Assembly: GCF_025961315.1 (NCBI RefSeq)
Contig: NZ_JAOQNK010000001.1
Span: 4,836,001 to 4,900,000, forward strand
Reading direction: 5' to 3'
Length of the DNA stretch: 64,000 nucleotides
DNA from: Sphingobacterium kitahiroshimense
GTDB lineage: Bacteria; Bacteroidota; Bacteroidia; Sphingobacteriales; Sphingobacteriaceae
This document shows, one piece after another, positions 18,794-26,906 of this stretch. A program made the position numbers and the translations under genes. Numbering within the stretch: the first letter of the stretch is position 1; every line of letters starts with the position of its first letter. The notes beneath the pieces are model-generated. The model saw only the letters and a program-made list of their open reading frames with translations, was not told where the DNA came from and searched no databases.

Positions 18794-18800
18794 TATTGCA
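18786..18800. promoter_or_regulatory. Fur-family type 7-1-7 palindrome TGCAATA-G-TATTGCA
   Basis: A perfect 15-bp palindrome with the 7-1-7 geometry used by Fur, Zur and PerR proteins. It overlaps the stop codon of the Fur-family gene and lies 53 bp before the P-type ATPase start, the right place for a metal-dependent operator. Binding is inferred. Confidence 0.6.
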
Positions 18801-18853
18801 CAGCATGAGCGCTTATCTTTGATAGTATTAATTAAGTTAAAGAATCTTATACA

Positions 18854-20911
18854 ATGACTGTACAACATAAACACAAGTACGACGAAGCTGGTACGCAGCT
18901 TTGCTGCACACAGACAACAAAAATATATAATCAGGCTGGTGCTCAGGAACTCATCGGTCATCAGGGTAAATGTGAAGGACATAATCATAATGGAGATGGT
19001 CAAGTTCAACATACTGATGATGATGGACACGATCACTCTCATGTAGAAGGTAGCCCTTTGAAGCTGTTTACTCCTGCGATTATATCTTTTGTTCTTTTGA
19101 TGCTTGCTATTGCTTTGGATAACTGGGTAATACAGAGTTGGTTTCAAGGGTGGGTAAGGTCTATATGGTATGTAATAGCATACATTCCGGTAGGTTTTCC
19201 GGTCATTAAGGATGCAATAGTCAGTATACGGAAAGGTGATGTTTTTTCCGAATTCTTTTTAATGGCTATAGCTACTATCGGTGCGTTCGCTATTGGAGAA
19301 TATCCTGAGGGTGTGGCGGTCATGCTATTTTATGCTGTTGGGGAAGTTTTTCAAACTTTAGCCGTATCAAGGGCTAAAGGGAATATCAAAGCACTTTTGG
19401 ATCAACGTCCAGATGAGGTGACTGTTCTAATCAATAATCAACCCCAGATCATAAAAGCTGAAAATGTAGAAATCGGCTCAATCATTCAGCTAAAACCAGG
19501 TGAAAAACTGGGTTTGGACGGTGAATTGTTATCTGATGTCGCATCTTTCAATACGGCCGCTTTAACTGGAGAGAGTAAACCGGATAGTAAATCTAAAGGA
19601 GAGACCGTTCTTGCTGGAATGATTAATTTGAATACGGTTAGTTTGATTAAAGTAACAACTGCTTATACAGATAGTAAATTAAGTAAGATCCTAGAGCTGG
19701 TACAGAATGCAACTGCTCAAAAAGCACCAACTGAATTATTCATCCGTAAATTTGCTAAAGTATACACGCCAATAGTAGTTTTTCTGGCGATCGGTATTTG
19801 TTTATTGCCTGCGCTGTTTGTGCAAGATTATGTATTTAGCGATTGGCTGTATCGGGCATTGGTATTTTTAGTTATATCTTGTCCTTGTGCTCTGGTAATC
19901 TCTATTCCTTTGGGTTATTTTGGAGGAATTGGCGCTGCAAGCCACAATGGAATTTTGTTTAAAGGAAGTAATTTCTTGGATACACTAGCGAATATTCAGC
20001 ATGTGGTCATGGATAAAACTGGAACGATGACTGAAGGTGTCTTTCAGGTGCAAGAGGTTAATTTTGATACTAATTTTGATCAAGCTGAAATATTAAAGAT
20101 GGTGAATGCTTTGGAGAGTAACAGTACTCATCCTGTAGCTACAGCTATTCATCAATATGTCGGTGAGGTTGATCATAATATTCGTTTAGATCAAGTGGAA
20201 GAAATAGGCGGGCATGGATTGCAGGCTACCGTGGACGGAAAGCAATTATTGGTCGGCAACTTTAAGTTAATGGATAAGTTTAATATCCGTTATGATGTTG
20301 ATCCCGCTACGATTGTGTATACTTTGATCGCTGTTGCATATGGCGGTAAGTTTGTCGGATATATTACTATTGCGGATAGCATTAAGACTGATGCATTAGA
20401 AACCATTCAGCAATTACACAAACTGAATGTAAAAGCAACTATGCTAAGTGGTGATAAAAGTACAGTGGTTCGATATGTGGCTGATCAATTGGGAATTGAT
20501 CAGGCATATGGAGATTTATTGCCGGAAGATAAAGTCAATAAACTTAAAGAAATCAAAGCACAAAATCAACGCGTTGCCTTTGTTGGTGATGGTGTAAATG
20601 ATGCTCCTGTTGTAGCTCTAAGTGATGTAGGTATTGCAATGGGAGGTCTAGGTAGCGATGCGACCATCGAAACTGCTGATGTGGTTATACAGGACGATAA
20701 ACCGTCCAAGATACCAGTTGCAATTCGGATCGGAAAGCAAACTAAGCGCGTCGTATGGCAAAATATTACCTTAGCTTTTGTGGTCAAGGGAGTTGTATTG
20801 ATTTTGGGTGCAGGGGGGATAGCAACAATGTGGGAAGCAGTTTTTGCTGACGTCGGTGTATCTTTGATAGCTATACTGAATGCTGTAAGAATTCAGAAAA
20901 TGAAGTTTTAA
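18854..20911 (+). CDS. P1B-type heavy-metal ATPase (Zn/Cd/Co/Pb class)
   Basis: A 685-residue membrane pump. Residues 1-70 are a His-rich metal-binding tail (HNHNGDGQVQHTDDDGHDHSH) with a CC pair, replacing the usual HMA domain. The translocation motif SCPCALVIS is near residue 343, the phosphorylated aspartate in DKTGTMTEG near 386, and the hinge GDGVNDAP near 577; a TGES motif lies in the actuator domain. The CPC motif and His-rich tail point to zinc/cadmium export from the cytoplasm. It follows the Fur-family gene and ends at a strong bidirectional terminator. Confidence 0.93.
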   Translation: MTVQHKHKYDEAGTQLCCTQTTKIYNQAGAQELIGHQGKCEGHNHNGDGQVQHTDDDGHDHSHVEGSPLKLFTPAIISFVLLMLAIALDNWVIQSWFQGWVRSIWYVIAYIPVGFPVIKDAIVSIRKGDVFSEFFLMAIATIGAFAIGEYPEGVAVMLFYAVGEVFQTLAVSRAKGNIKALLDQRPDEVTVLINNQPQIIKAENVEIGSIIQLKPGEKLGLDGELLSDVASFNTAALTGESKPDSKSKGETVLAGMINLNTVSLIKVTTAYTDSKLSKILELVQNATAQKAPTELFIRKFAKVYTPIVVFLAIGICLLPALFVQDYVFSDWLYRALVFLVISCPCALVISIPLGYFGGIGAASHNGILFKGSNFLDTLANIQHVVMDKTGTMTEGVFQVQEVNFDTNFDQAEILKMVNALESNSTHPVATAIHQYVGEVDHNIRLDQVEEIGGHGLQATVDGKQLLVGNFKLMDKFNIRYDVDPATIVYTLIAVAYGGKFVGYITIADSIKTDALETIQQLHKLNVKATMLSGDKSTVVRYVADQLGIDQAYGDLLPEDKVNKLKEIKAQNQRVAFVGDGVNDAPVVALSDVGIAMGGLGSDATIETADVVIQDDKPSKIPVAIRIGKQTKRVVWQNITLAFVVKGVVLILGAGGIATMWEAVFADVGVSLIAILNAVRIQKMKF

Positions 20912-20920
20912 ATTTATTGA

Positions 20921-20956
20921 AAGTGCTCGTAATTTGATGTAAAGCGAGCACTTTTT
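20921..20956. terminator. Bidirectional terminator after metal ATPase
   Basis: AAGTGCTCG and CGAGCACTT form a perfect 9-bp stem with a 15-nt loop, followed by TTTTT on the plus strand. It sits 10 bp after the ATPase stop and before the convergent SIR2-like gene end. Confidence 0.88.
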
Positions 20957-20983
20957 GTGTACTTTAGTTTTTAGACTGTTATC

Positions 20984-21577
20984 CTACAATTTATCCTTAA
21001 TACTTTTTACAACGGCTTTGTAATACTTGATTTTGTTTTCATCATCAACGATCTTTACTTTAACGTCATTGGCGGCTAAAAGCTGTGTTTTGTCTGCCGA
21101 ATCTTTTACATATTTCTTAGGAATATAGTAATAAATCTGATTTTTGATAAAGGTATTCTTCTTGTAAAACTTGTTTCTTGCTCGATAGGTTAAAAGCCAC
21201 CATAGGTCGATCTCGACAAAATCCAAGGAGAGACCGAAAATATGTAGATCATTTGTGAAGAACAGATCAACCCATGATTGTAAAACCATTTGTCTGCCTG
21301 TTTGTAATCTTCTAATAAGGGATGTTTTATATACTTTGGTGCTCGGGGCATAATTTGGTCCATTGACAACATACTCACGCATTTTTTGTAGTTGTCCACA
21401 ATAATGTTCATAGCCAAGGTTAATAGAAAACGGATTATTGCAATCTCCGTGAATATGCCAGTAGTTTTTGTTTAAAGATTGATATTGTCTAAATACACTA
21501 TAGGTCGTTTCATTCACTAAACTTGTTTTTATTTTCGGATGTATGCCTTCTAGACTGAAATCATAATTGGTTGTCAT
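20984..21577 (-). CDS. SIR2-like protein, C-terminal part (split gene)
   Basis: A 197-residue frame beginning MTTNYDFSLEG, which corresponds to the TTNYD motif in the middle of SIR2_2-type proteins, followed by WHIHGDCNNPFSI (the H-G-D NAD-site motif) and FGLSLDFVEIDLWWLLTYRAR, the usual C-terminal GLSL-x-D-WLL signature. The N-terminal nucleotide-binding part lies in the previous frame (21574-21858). The two overlap in an ATGA, so this is either a translationally coupled two-subunit version or one gene broken by a single-base frameshift. SIR2-like enzymes can degrade NAD in phage defence; role here unproven. Confidence 0.72.
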   Translation of the reverse strand: MTTNYDFSLEGIHPKIKTSLVNETTYSVFRQYQSLNKNYWHIHGDCNNPFSINLGYEHYCGQLQKMREYVVNGPNYAPSTKVYKTSLIRRLQTGRQMVLQSWVDLFFTNDLHIFGLSLDFVEIDLWWLLTYRARNKFYKKNTFIKNQIYYYIPKKYVKDSADKTQLLAANDVKVKIVDDENKIKYYKAVVKSIKDKL

Positions 21578-21858
21578 GATATTTTGAACGGGTATGCTCT
21601 AATTAGTTCATGGATTTCATTTTGTTGTATAGCAGAAACGGCATCTGCAATGAAAGTTTTAAGCTCTTTTTCATCCACATGCTTTTGTTTTATGGCATTC
21701 AGGAATATCTCTTCGTAAAGCATAGGGAATGGTTTTTGACCATTTTCTAAGGATTGAACATGGTATTTTTTTTTAATGCTCATTAACAGATCATTCCAAC
21801 TTGTTCCCTTGTTGATATTGTTGATGTCATTGCCAATAAGCAGTGCTATATGAGTCAT
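21574..21858 (-). CDS. SIR2-like protein, N-terminal part (split gene)
   Basis: A 94-residue frame beginning THIALLIGNDINNINKGTSW, which fits the N-terminal glycine-rich nucleotide-binding strand of SIR2-like proteins (usually GNG followed by SW-LL). It continues through a helical region and ends HELIRAYPFKIS, exactly where an intact protein would run on into the ITTNYD motif found at the start of the next frame. Alone it would lack most of the NAD pocket. Upstream are over 800 bp without a gene. Confidence 0.65.
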   Translation of the reverse strand: MTHIALLIGNDINNINKGTSWNDLLMSIKKKYHVQSLENGQKPFPMLYEEIFLNAIKQKHVDEKELKTFIADAVSAIQQNEIHELIRAYPFKIS

Positions 21859-22674
21859 AGTTTTTAAGGGTCTTGATAATCGCTTGGTTACTGCATTTTA
21901 TTAAATCTAATATCGTTATTTTCTTCTAATCTATATTCAGCGACGCATATTTTATTGCACTGTAAGATTTTCATCCAAGATGGTATTTGCCTATGCATTT
22001 AGCGTGTTCTAATTTTTTTAATTTGAGCCATGTGAGGAATGTAAGATGGGTTGATTATGGCGTTTTTATTGTATTTAATGTAGCAATAATTTAATCTCAA
22101 ATTTTATATTTCCTATATATGTCCAATATGGTCAGTTTAATTTTAGATTTTAAATCGTTCAAATTTTTATATAACCATTAGTGCGTTTTTAAAACTTATT
22201 GATGATCGAATTATAAGAAATTTTAATCTTTAAATACTATTTTCTATTAACAACTATTTCGTAAAGTAGCTGGTGTAATTTATTTAATTTATGATTTTTA
22301 AATCAATTTTATAGTTTTATGTATTAATATTAAGTTCGATTTATTAGTTGTTTAGTATTCTAATGTTTCATTTATTTCAATTTTACTCATATCAAAAAGC
22401 TACTTAATAAAATTCTGAAGAACTATCTCTGTTTGTTCCTTTTAAAGGCCATTTTTGTCATTTAAAAGTCTCAATAAAACTATTTCTGATTTTTAAGGTC
22501 AAAAGGTCAATTTATATTTTAATATTTGTACTACTTCGAAACGTAATAAATATTATAGCGGCATGTAAATGCCTTCAATATCTTATAATATTCGAAACTG
22601 CATAGTGATTCATCGTTTTCACAAATGGTGTTAATGTGCTTTTATTTCTTATTTAATCTTTCAATTATTTTTCA
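21859..22674. other. Long AT-rich intergenic region, no gene seen
   Basis: About 815 bp between divergent genes, very AT-rich with frequent stops in all frames. I see no coding frame, RNA gene or strong repeat. It probably holds the promoters of the split SIR2-like gene and the metallophosphoesterase; it may also contain remnants of lost genes, given the broken neighbour. Confidence 0.5.
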
Positions 22675-23496
22675 ATGATTAGAGAAAAAGCAATCAGGTT
22701 GGCAATTCAGGTCACTTTTATAGTATTCATTTCGGTTTTTTCCGGTTGTAGTGATTTTGAATATAGTCCAAATCAGATTTTTAGTAAAAATTCATATCGC
22801 GATCTCAACGCAATCAATTTAAATAAGTTGGGGGATGGTCAGCAAGATGATACTGTCCGGTTTATAATAACAGGAGATACGCAGCGGTCACATAATGAAA
22901 CAGTAAATTTTTATAAGAAAGTAAATACGATGACAGGGATTGATTTTGTGATTGTGGCTGGCGATATAACTGAGTTTGGTAACCTTAAAGAAATGCAATG
23001 GGTTGCCGAAAACCTTACTAAGCTGAATAGACCATTTCTTGCGGTTATTGGCAACCATGATCTTACTTCACGTGGCAGAGATGCATTTCAGCATATGTAT
23101 GGAAAGCTCAATTATTCTTTTGTATATGGGGGAGTTAAATTTATCTGTCATGATACGAACAGTAGGGAGTATAATTTTAATGGTCAGGTACCTAATATAC
23201 CCTGGCTTAAAAAGGAGCTAGAGCCACAGCCTCATGTAGAGAGTTATGTGGCTATTTCTCATGTTCCACCTACCTCTCCAGATTTTGATCAAAATCTGGA
23301 ATACGATTATGCTTCAACATTTAGCAACGCCGGAGGTTTTCTCACATCCTTTCATGCTCATAATCATGTTTTTGAGGAGTTTACTGTTGGAAACTTTGAA
23401 ACACCTTTTGTGGTCACGAGTGCAATTGGAAAAAATGAATTTTTATTAGTCGAAATTGTAAATAATAAACTGAGCTTTGAACAAATATCTTTTTAA
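22675..23496 (+). CDS. Metallophosphoesterase lipoprotein
   Basis: A 273-residue protein with a lipoprotein signal (hydrophobic stretch then FSGCSD, cysteine near 25). The calcineurin-like metal-binding motifs are present: ITGDTQ (D of motif I), VAGDITEFGNL (motif II), VIGNHDLTS (motif III, GNH[DE]), AISHVPP and FHAHNHVF (late histidines). It likely hydrolyses a phosphoester at the outer or inner membrane surface; the substrate is unknown. Its last 20 bp overlap the TTG start of the beta-barrel gene downstream, so the pair is co-translated. Confidence 0.85.
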   Translation: MIREKAIRLAIQVTFIVFISVFSGCSDFEYSPNQIFSKNSYRDLNAINLNKLGDGQQDDTVRFIITGDTQRSHNETVNFYKKVNTMTGIDFVIVAGDITEFGNLKEMQWVAENLTKLNRPFLAVIGNHDLTSRGRDAFQHMYGKLNYSFVYGGVKFICHDTNSREYNFNGQVPNIPWLKKELEPQPHVESYVAISHVPPTSPDFDQNLEYDYASTFSNAGGFLTSFHAHNHVFEEFTVGNFETPFVVTSAIGKNEFLLVEIVNNKLSFEQISF

Positions 23497-24082
23497 ATTA
23501 AGCATACTAGTCCTTTTTTTAATTGGCACAGTCAATCCGAGTAATGCACAGAAAAAGAACTTTTTAATCCCAGATGCGGCAATTATTCAATATGCTGGAA
23601 GCATTGGTTATATAAGTGTTGGCGCAGGATATGATATTTTTAAAAATAAGAGAGGTAACATTGATTTTAATTATGGTTATGTACCTGTTTCTAAGGGAGG
23701 AGAGCTACATTCGATAACCGCAAAATTTGCTTACAAGCCTTTTGAAATAAAGTTAAATAATTGGGGGAAATTGTATCCACTTAATCCAGGTGTATTTCTC
23801 AGTTATACTTTTCATGATGATTTATCATTTAAATTTAATTCATCGGAATATCCATCTGGTTATTATTATTGGTCTCCTGCTTTGAGACCTCACATCTCAT
23901 TATCTAATGAAATTGAACTCAATATGAATAAAATATGGAAGGAAATCGGAATAGAAAAGATTGGAATTTATACTGAATTCAATTCAAATGACTATTATAT
24001 TATTAATTATTTTCAGAATATAAAAGCACTTTCTCTTGCTGATGTTTTTCAGCTTGGGGTAGGTATACGATTTAAGTTTTAA
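23477..24082 (+). CDS. Putative outer-membrane beta-barrel protein
   Basis: A 201-residue protein starting at TTG 23477 (MNKYLFKLSILVLFLIGTV), which gives a full signal peptide cut after PSNA. The body has alternating aromatic strands (SIGYISVGAGYDIF, FNYGYVPV, FAYKPFEIKL, VFLSYTFHDDLSF) and ends LADVFQLGVGIRFKF, the terminal aromatic strand typical of barrel proteins. It is coupled to the metallophosphoesterase by a 20-bp overlap, which suggests a shared envelope function. No family name can be given with confidence. Confidence 0.68.
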   Translation: MNKYLFKLSILVLFLIGTVNPSNAQKKNFLIPDAAIIQYAGSIGYISVGAGYDIFKNKRGNIDFNYGYVPVSKGGELHSITAKFAYKPFEIKLNNWGKLYPLNPGVFLSYTFHDDLSFKFNSSEYPSGYYYWSPALRPHISLSNEIELNMNKIWKEIGIEKIGIYTEFNSNDYYIINYFQNIKALSLADVFQLGVGIRFKF

Positions 24083-24198
24083 TCTTTTAAACTAAAAAAG
24101 GATTGTTTCTGAATATTTTAGTAGGTGTTTTCAGTCGTTTTTATGTTGGTGTCGCTATTAGATTATAAAATCTCAGATACTTTTTTTAAGTTTAAATC

Positions 24199-24696
24199 AT
24201 GAAGAAAGTAATTTTGGTTTTGGGTGCGCCAAATGATGAAAGGGGAAATCTGAGTCAAATTGCAACTGACAGACTTAATTGTGTATTTGAACTCTGCAGG
24301 TATAATGATTCCTACCAGATTTTATGTTCAGGCGGATTTGGAGGTTTTAATCCTACAGATCTTCCACATGCAACATACAGCAAAGCATATCTCGTTTCAA
24401 AAGGAATCCCAAATCATTTTTTTTTACCTTTTGCCCTTTCGGCGCATTCAGTTGATGATATTAGGAAGGCTTTACCAATATTGGAGGAAGAAAGACCAGA
24501 CCTGGTGATGTTAGTCACCTCAGATTTTCACATGGAGCGTATAAAAATTTTATGGGATATTATAGCACCTAAGCGATTTCCGATTATTTTTATCCCTGCA
24601 GTTTCAAGCTTGGATACACAGCAATTAGTGATGCTTGAAGAACATGAAAGGAACGCTATTAAGGCTTTAGAGAAAAATAATTTTAAAATATATTAG
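24199..24696 (+). CDS. YdcF/DUF218-family protein
   Basis: A 165-residue protein with VILVLGAPNDERGNLS at the N-terminus, then LCSGGFGGFN, HATYSKAYLVSKGIP and LVTSDFHMERIKIL. These match the DUF218 (YdcF/SanA/ElyC) fold, with the conserved G-G, E/S and T-S-x-F-H-x-R-x positions. Unlike SanA and ElyC it has no membrane anchor, so it is a cytoplasmic YdcF-like version that may bind a nucleotide-like ligand. Stands alone on the plus strand; convergent with the AAA ATPase. Confidence 0.8.
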   Translation: MKKVILVLGAPNDERGNLSQIATDRLNCVFELCRYNDSYQILCSGGFGGFNPTDLPHATYSKAYLVSKGIPNHFFLPFALSAHSVDDIRKALPILEEERPDLVMLVTSDFHMERIKILWDIIAPKRFPIIFIPAVSSLDTQQLVMLEEHERNAIKALEKNNFKIY

Positions 24697-24739
24697 TCTA
24701 AAATTAAGGGATTAAGCCATCTCTATTTTTATGGGAAAT

Positions 24740-25474
24740 TTATAGTCCCAGTTCATTTAATATTTGTCGATAATTATTAATAAAAAGCTTGGTCAATTTA
24801 AACTGTTCTGTTTCTTCATAATGCGTTAATTCAAGTCCGCTATCTGTTACTTTATATATTTCTGAATCGGGATAGGATAATAAAATAGGGGAATGTGTTG
24901 CAATAATAAATTGAGAGTTTTGATCGACCAATTCTTTTATCCGAATCATCATATTGAGTTGACTGTCAAATGAAAGTGCTGATTCTGGTTCGTCAAAAAT
25001 ATAAAATCCTTTTCCTGATAATCTATTATGCATCAGTGCTAAGAAGCTTTCTCCATGTGAACATTGATGTAATGATTGACCATATGCTTCTTCTAATTTC
25101 GCTTGATCGCCTTCGTAAAGGTTATCTATTTCACTGGCAACATTAAAAAAACTCTCCGCTCTTAAGAAATAACCGTCTCTAAAGCGGTATGGACCTCTGA
25201 TCAGTTTGATATCCTCATAAAGGTTCGAATGTGATTCTTTCGTTGAAAAGTTAAAATTTAAGCTTCCACCTTCGGCATTAAATCCTGACTTAATCGCAAT
25301 TGATTCGATAAAAGTAGATTTTCCTGATCCGTTGTCTCCTACGATAAAAGTAACTGGGCTATGGAAAGTAAGCTTATCTAAACTATGGATGGATGGAATG
25401 TTGTATGGGTAAGATATACGATCCACATGTGGCTTAGTATTTTCAACACTTTTTAGGTATAACATATTAATCAA
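24740..25474 (-). CDS. Small AAA/ABC-type ATPase (OLD/RecF-like)
   Basis: A 244-residue ATP-binding protein. Walker A is VGDNGSGKSTFIE (about residue 45). The signature-like stretch CSHGESFLALMHNRL is followed by Walker B FYIFDEPESALS and the histidine loop IIATHSPILLSYP. There is no membrane domain or partner permease. Stand-alone members of this AAA family are widespread in bacteria; some lie in defence or toxin modules, but nothing here proves that. It is 38 bp downstream of the DUF4287 gene on the same strand. Confidence 0.85.
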   Translation of the reverse strand: MINMLYLKSVENTKPHVDRISYPYNIPSIHSLDKLTFHSPVTFIVGDNGSGKSTFIESIAIKSGFNAEGGSLNFNFSTKESHSNLYEDIKLIRGPYRFRDGYFLRAESFFNVASEIDNLYEGDQAKLEEAYGQSLHQCSHGESFLALMHNRLSGKGFYIFDEPESALSFDSQLNMMIRIKELVDQNSQFIIATHSPILLSYPDSEIYKVTDSGLELTHYEETEQFKLTKLFINNYRQILNELGL

Positions 25475-25512
25475 TCATATAAAAACAAATATTAAGTTAG
25501 TGCTAATGCGAC

Positions 25513-25731
25513 TTAATCTCTTTTCCCTTTGATATAAGCATACACTGCTTGTGCATGACCATGTCCGAGCTGATAATCTTCTTTTAACCAATTGATAATT
25601 TGATTAGCTTTTATTTCAGCTTTAATTTTATTGTTTTCTATAAATCCTTTTTGGGTTGCTAAGTCTATAAATGCTTCGGGACTTACTCCGGTTTTTTCTT
25701 CAATATTCTTTAGGTATGTGTGAAAAGACAT
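25513..25731 (-). CDS. DUF4287 domain protein
   Basis: A 72-residue protein whose whole length is the DUF4287 motif: SFHTYLKNIEEKTGVSPEAF, LATQKGFIE, KANQIINWLKEDYQLGHGHAQAVYAYIKG. The LGHGHA motif is characteristic. Function of the family is unknown; it is often found next to DUF5655 or stress genes. It precedes the AAA ATPase with a 38-bp gap, so one transcript is likely. Confidence 0.85.
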   Translation of the reverse strand: MSFHTYLKNIEEKTGVSPEAFIDLATQKGFIENNKIKAEIKANQIINWLKEDYQLGHGHAQAVYAYIKGKRD

Positions 25732-26167
25732 GCTATTAAATTTAATTTTCGGTTTCTAATTACTGGTACATTTATCAACTAGCTTTTTTATATTTTGCTG
25801 TTGGTCTGCATTATATCGTAGCTAAAATTATACCACAATTTTGCCTTTTTTTTAAAAATAAGCATTGATTTTCTATCGGAGATTAACGATACTTTATTTT
25901 TTTATGCAGGAAGTATCGTTTGCACAGGTGTACTAATAGGGGATGAGAATCTAGGAGTAGTATCCTCTTTTATGAATCGAAATAGTATAATATATTTTCT
26001 AAAGCTTACATAAAATAAAGCAGGGTGAATTAATACGCTTGTAATATGTGGTATATACTTGTTTTGAGAAAATATTGAAAAAAAAGAAAATCTTCCAATC
26101 CACTCATAAAAAGTTGTCGTATATAAATTCATAAACTAAAAAATTATACACTAAAAACGAATATGTT
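25732..26167. other. Intergenic region between DUF4287 and ferritin-like genes
   Basis: About 435 bp between divergent genes. A 76-codon frame on the minus strand (25902-26132) has no coding character and is not called. The only structure seen is the inverted repeat at 25885-25920. Promoters for both flanking genes should lie here. Confidence 0.5.
25885..25920. repeat. 10-bp perfect inverted repeat AACGATACTT/AAGTATCGTT
   Basis: Arms at 25885-25894 and 25911-25920 are exact inverse copies with a 16-nt T-rich spacer. It lies 154 bp before the DUF4287 start and 250 bp before the ferritin-like gene. It could be a protein-binding site or a weak transcript hairpin; nothing decides which. Confidence 0.5.
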
Positions 26168-26887
26168 ATGGAAAAAATGTCATCTCAAAAAGAGTGTTTA
26201 GTAGAAGAAAACGAACATCTCGATAAAAAAGACCTTCGGAGAAGGGATTTCTTAAAATTTACCGGTGCAGGCGTGGCAAGTCTTGCCCTACTTGGGGTAA
26301 CTGGTTGTAAAAAAGACCGCCATGATGAAGATATGGGGGCCGATGGTTTTTATTTTGGCAGTGGTGACATCGCTATTTTAAATTATGCCTACGCACTTGA
26401 GCAACTTGAAGCGGCTTTTTATATTCAGGTTGTAAATAGTCCATACTCTGGTATATCAGATTTGGAAAAGACTTACTTAACAGATATCAGGGATCATGAG
26501 GTTGCTCATCGCGAATTCTTTAAAAAAGCTTTAGGTGGGAAAGCTATTTCAAATTTAGAATTTAATCTTTCCGGTATTAACTTTTCAAGTAGGGAAAGTG
26601 TGCTTAGCACTGCCAAAACGTTTGAAGATCTGGGTGTCTCTGCCTATAATGGTGCTGGATGGCTGATCAAAGATGTCAACTACCTTGCCTTAGCAGGTAA
26701 AATTGTATCTGTTGAAGCTAGGCATGCTGCATTGATCAGAGATTTGATCGATAACGGAAGTTTTGCGAATATGGAAGTTATTGATTCAAATGGTTTAGAT
26801 GTCGCTAAAAGCCCCACAATGGTACTTCAGGCGGCTTCCCCATTTATCAAATCTAAAATTGATGTAAAGGATTTACCTACTTATTAA
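26168..26887 (+). CDS. Secreted ferritin-like (Ferritin_2) protein with Tat-type signal
   Basis: A 239-residue protein. The N-terminus has a twin-arginine signal RRDFLKFTGAGVASLALL ending in a lipobox-like VTGCKK (cysteine near 47), so it is probably Tat-exported and lipid-anchored. The mature part is a four-helix bundle of the Ferritin_2 type: DIAILNYAYALEQLEAAFY, YLTDIRDHEVAHREFFKKAL, TFEDLGVSAYNGA and SVEARHAALIRDL, with the E, H-E-x-x-H and E-A-R-H metal-ligand pattern. It is paired with a second such gene 19 bp downstream. The substrate is unknown; iron or peroxide chemistry is inferred. Confidence 0.85.
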   Translation: MEKMSSQKECLVEENEHLDKKDLRRRDFLKFTGAGVASLALLGVTGCKKDRHDEDMGADGFYFGSGDIAILNYAYALEQLEAAFYIQVVNSPYSGISDLEKTYLTDIRDHEVAHREFFKKALGGKAISNLEFNLSGINFSSRESVLSTAKTFEDLGVSAYNGAGWLIKDVNYLALAGKIVSVEARHAALIRDLIDNGSFANMEVIDSNGLDVAKSPTMVLQAASPFIKSKIDVKDLPTY

Positions 26888-26906
26888 CCTTCTAAATCTT
26901 ATTGTT

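Noticed and set aside
18521..19147. 208-codon frame antisense to the Fur-family and ATPase genes
   Set aside because: It is a shadow of two well-supported genes and has no recognisable domain.
20984..21858. A complete known anti-phage system around the SIR2-like genes
   Set aside because: No partner such as HerA, TIR, Argonaute or prophage gene is adjacent; only a SIR2-like fold is supported.
24740..25731. AAA ATPase plus DUF4287 as a toxin-antitoxin or defence pair
   Set aside because: Neither protein shows a nuclease or toxin domain, and both families also occur alone; the evidence is only adjacency.
25902..26132. 76-codon minus-strand frame before the ferritin-like genes
   Set aside because: Covers a promoter region, shows no domain, and its composition fits AT-rich intergenic DNA.
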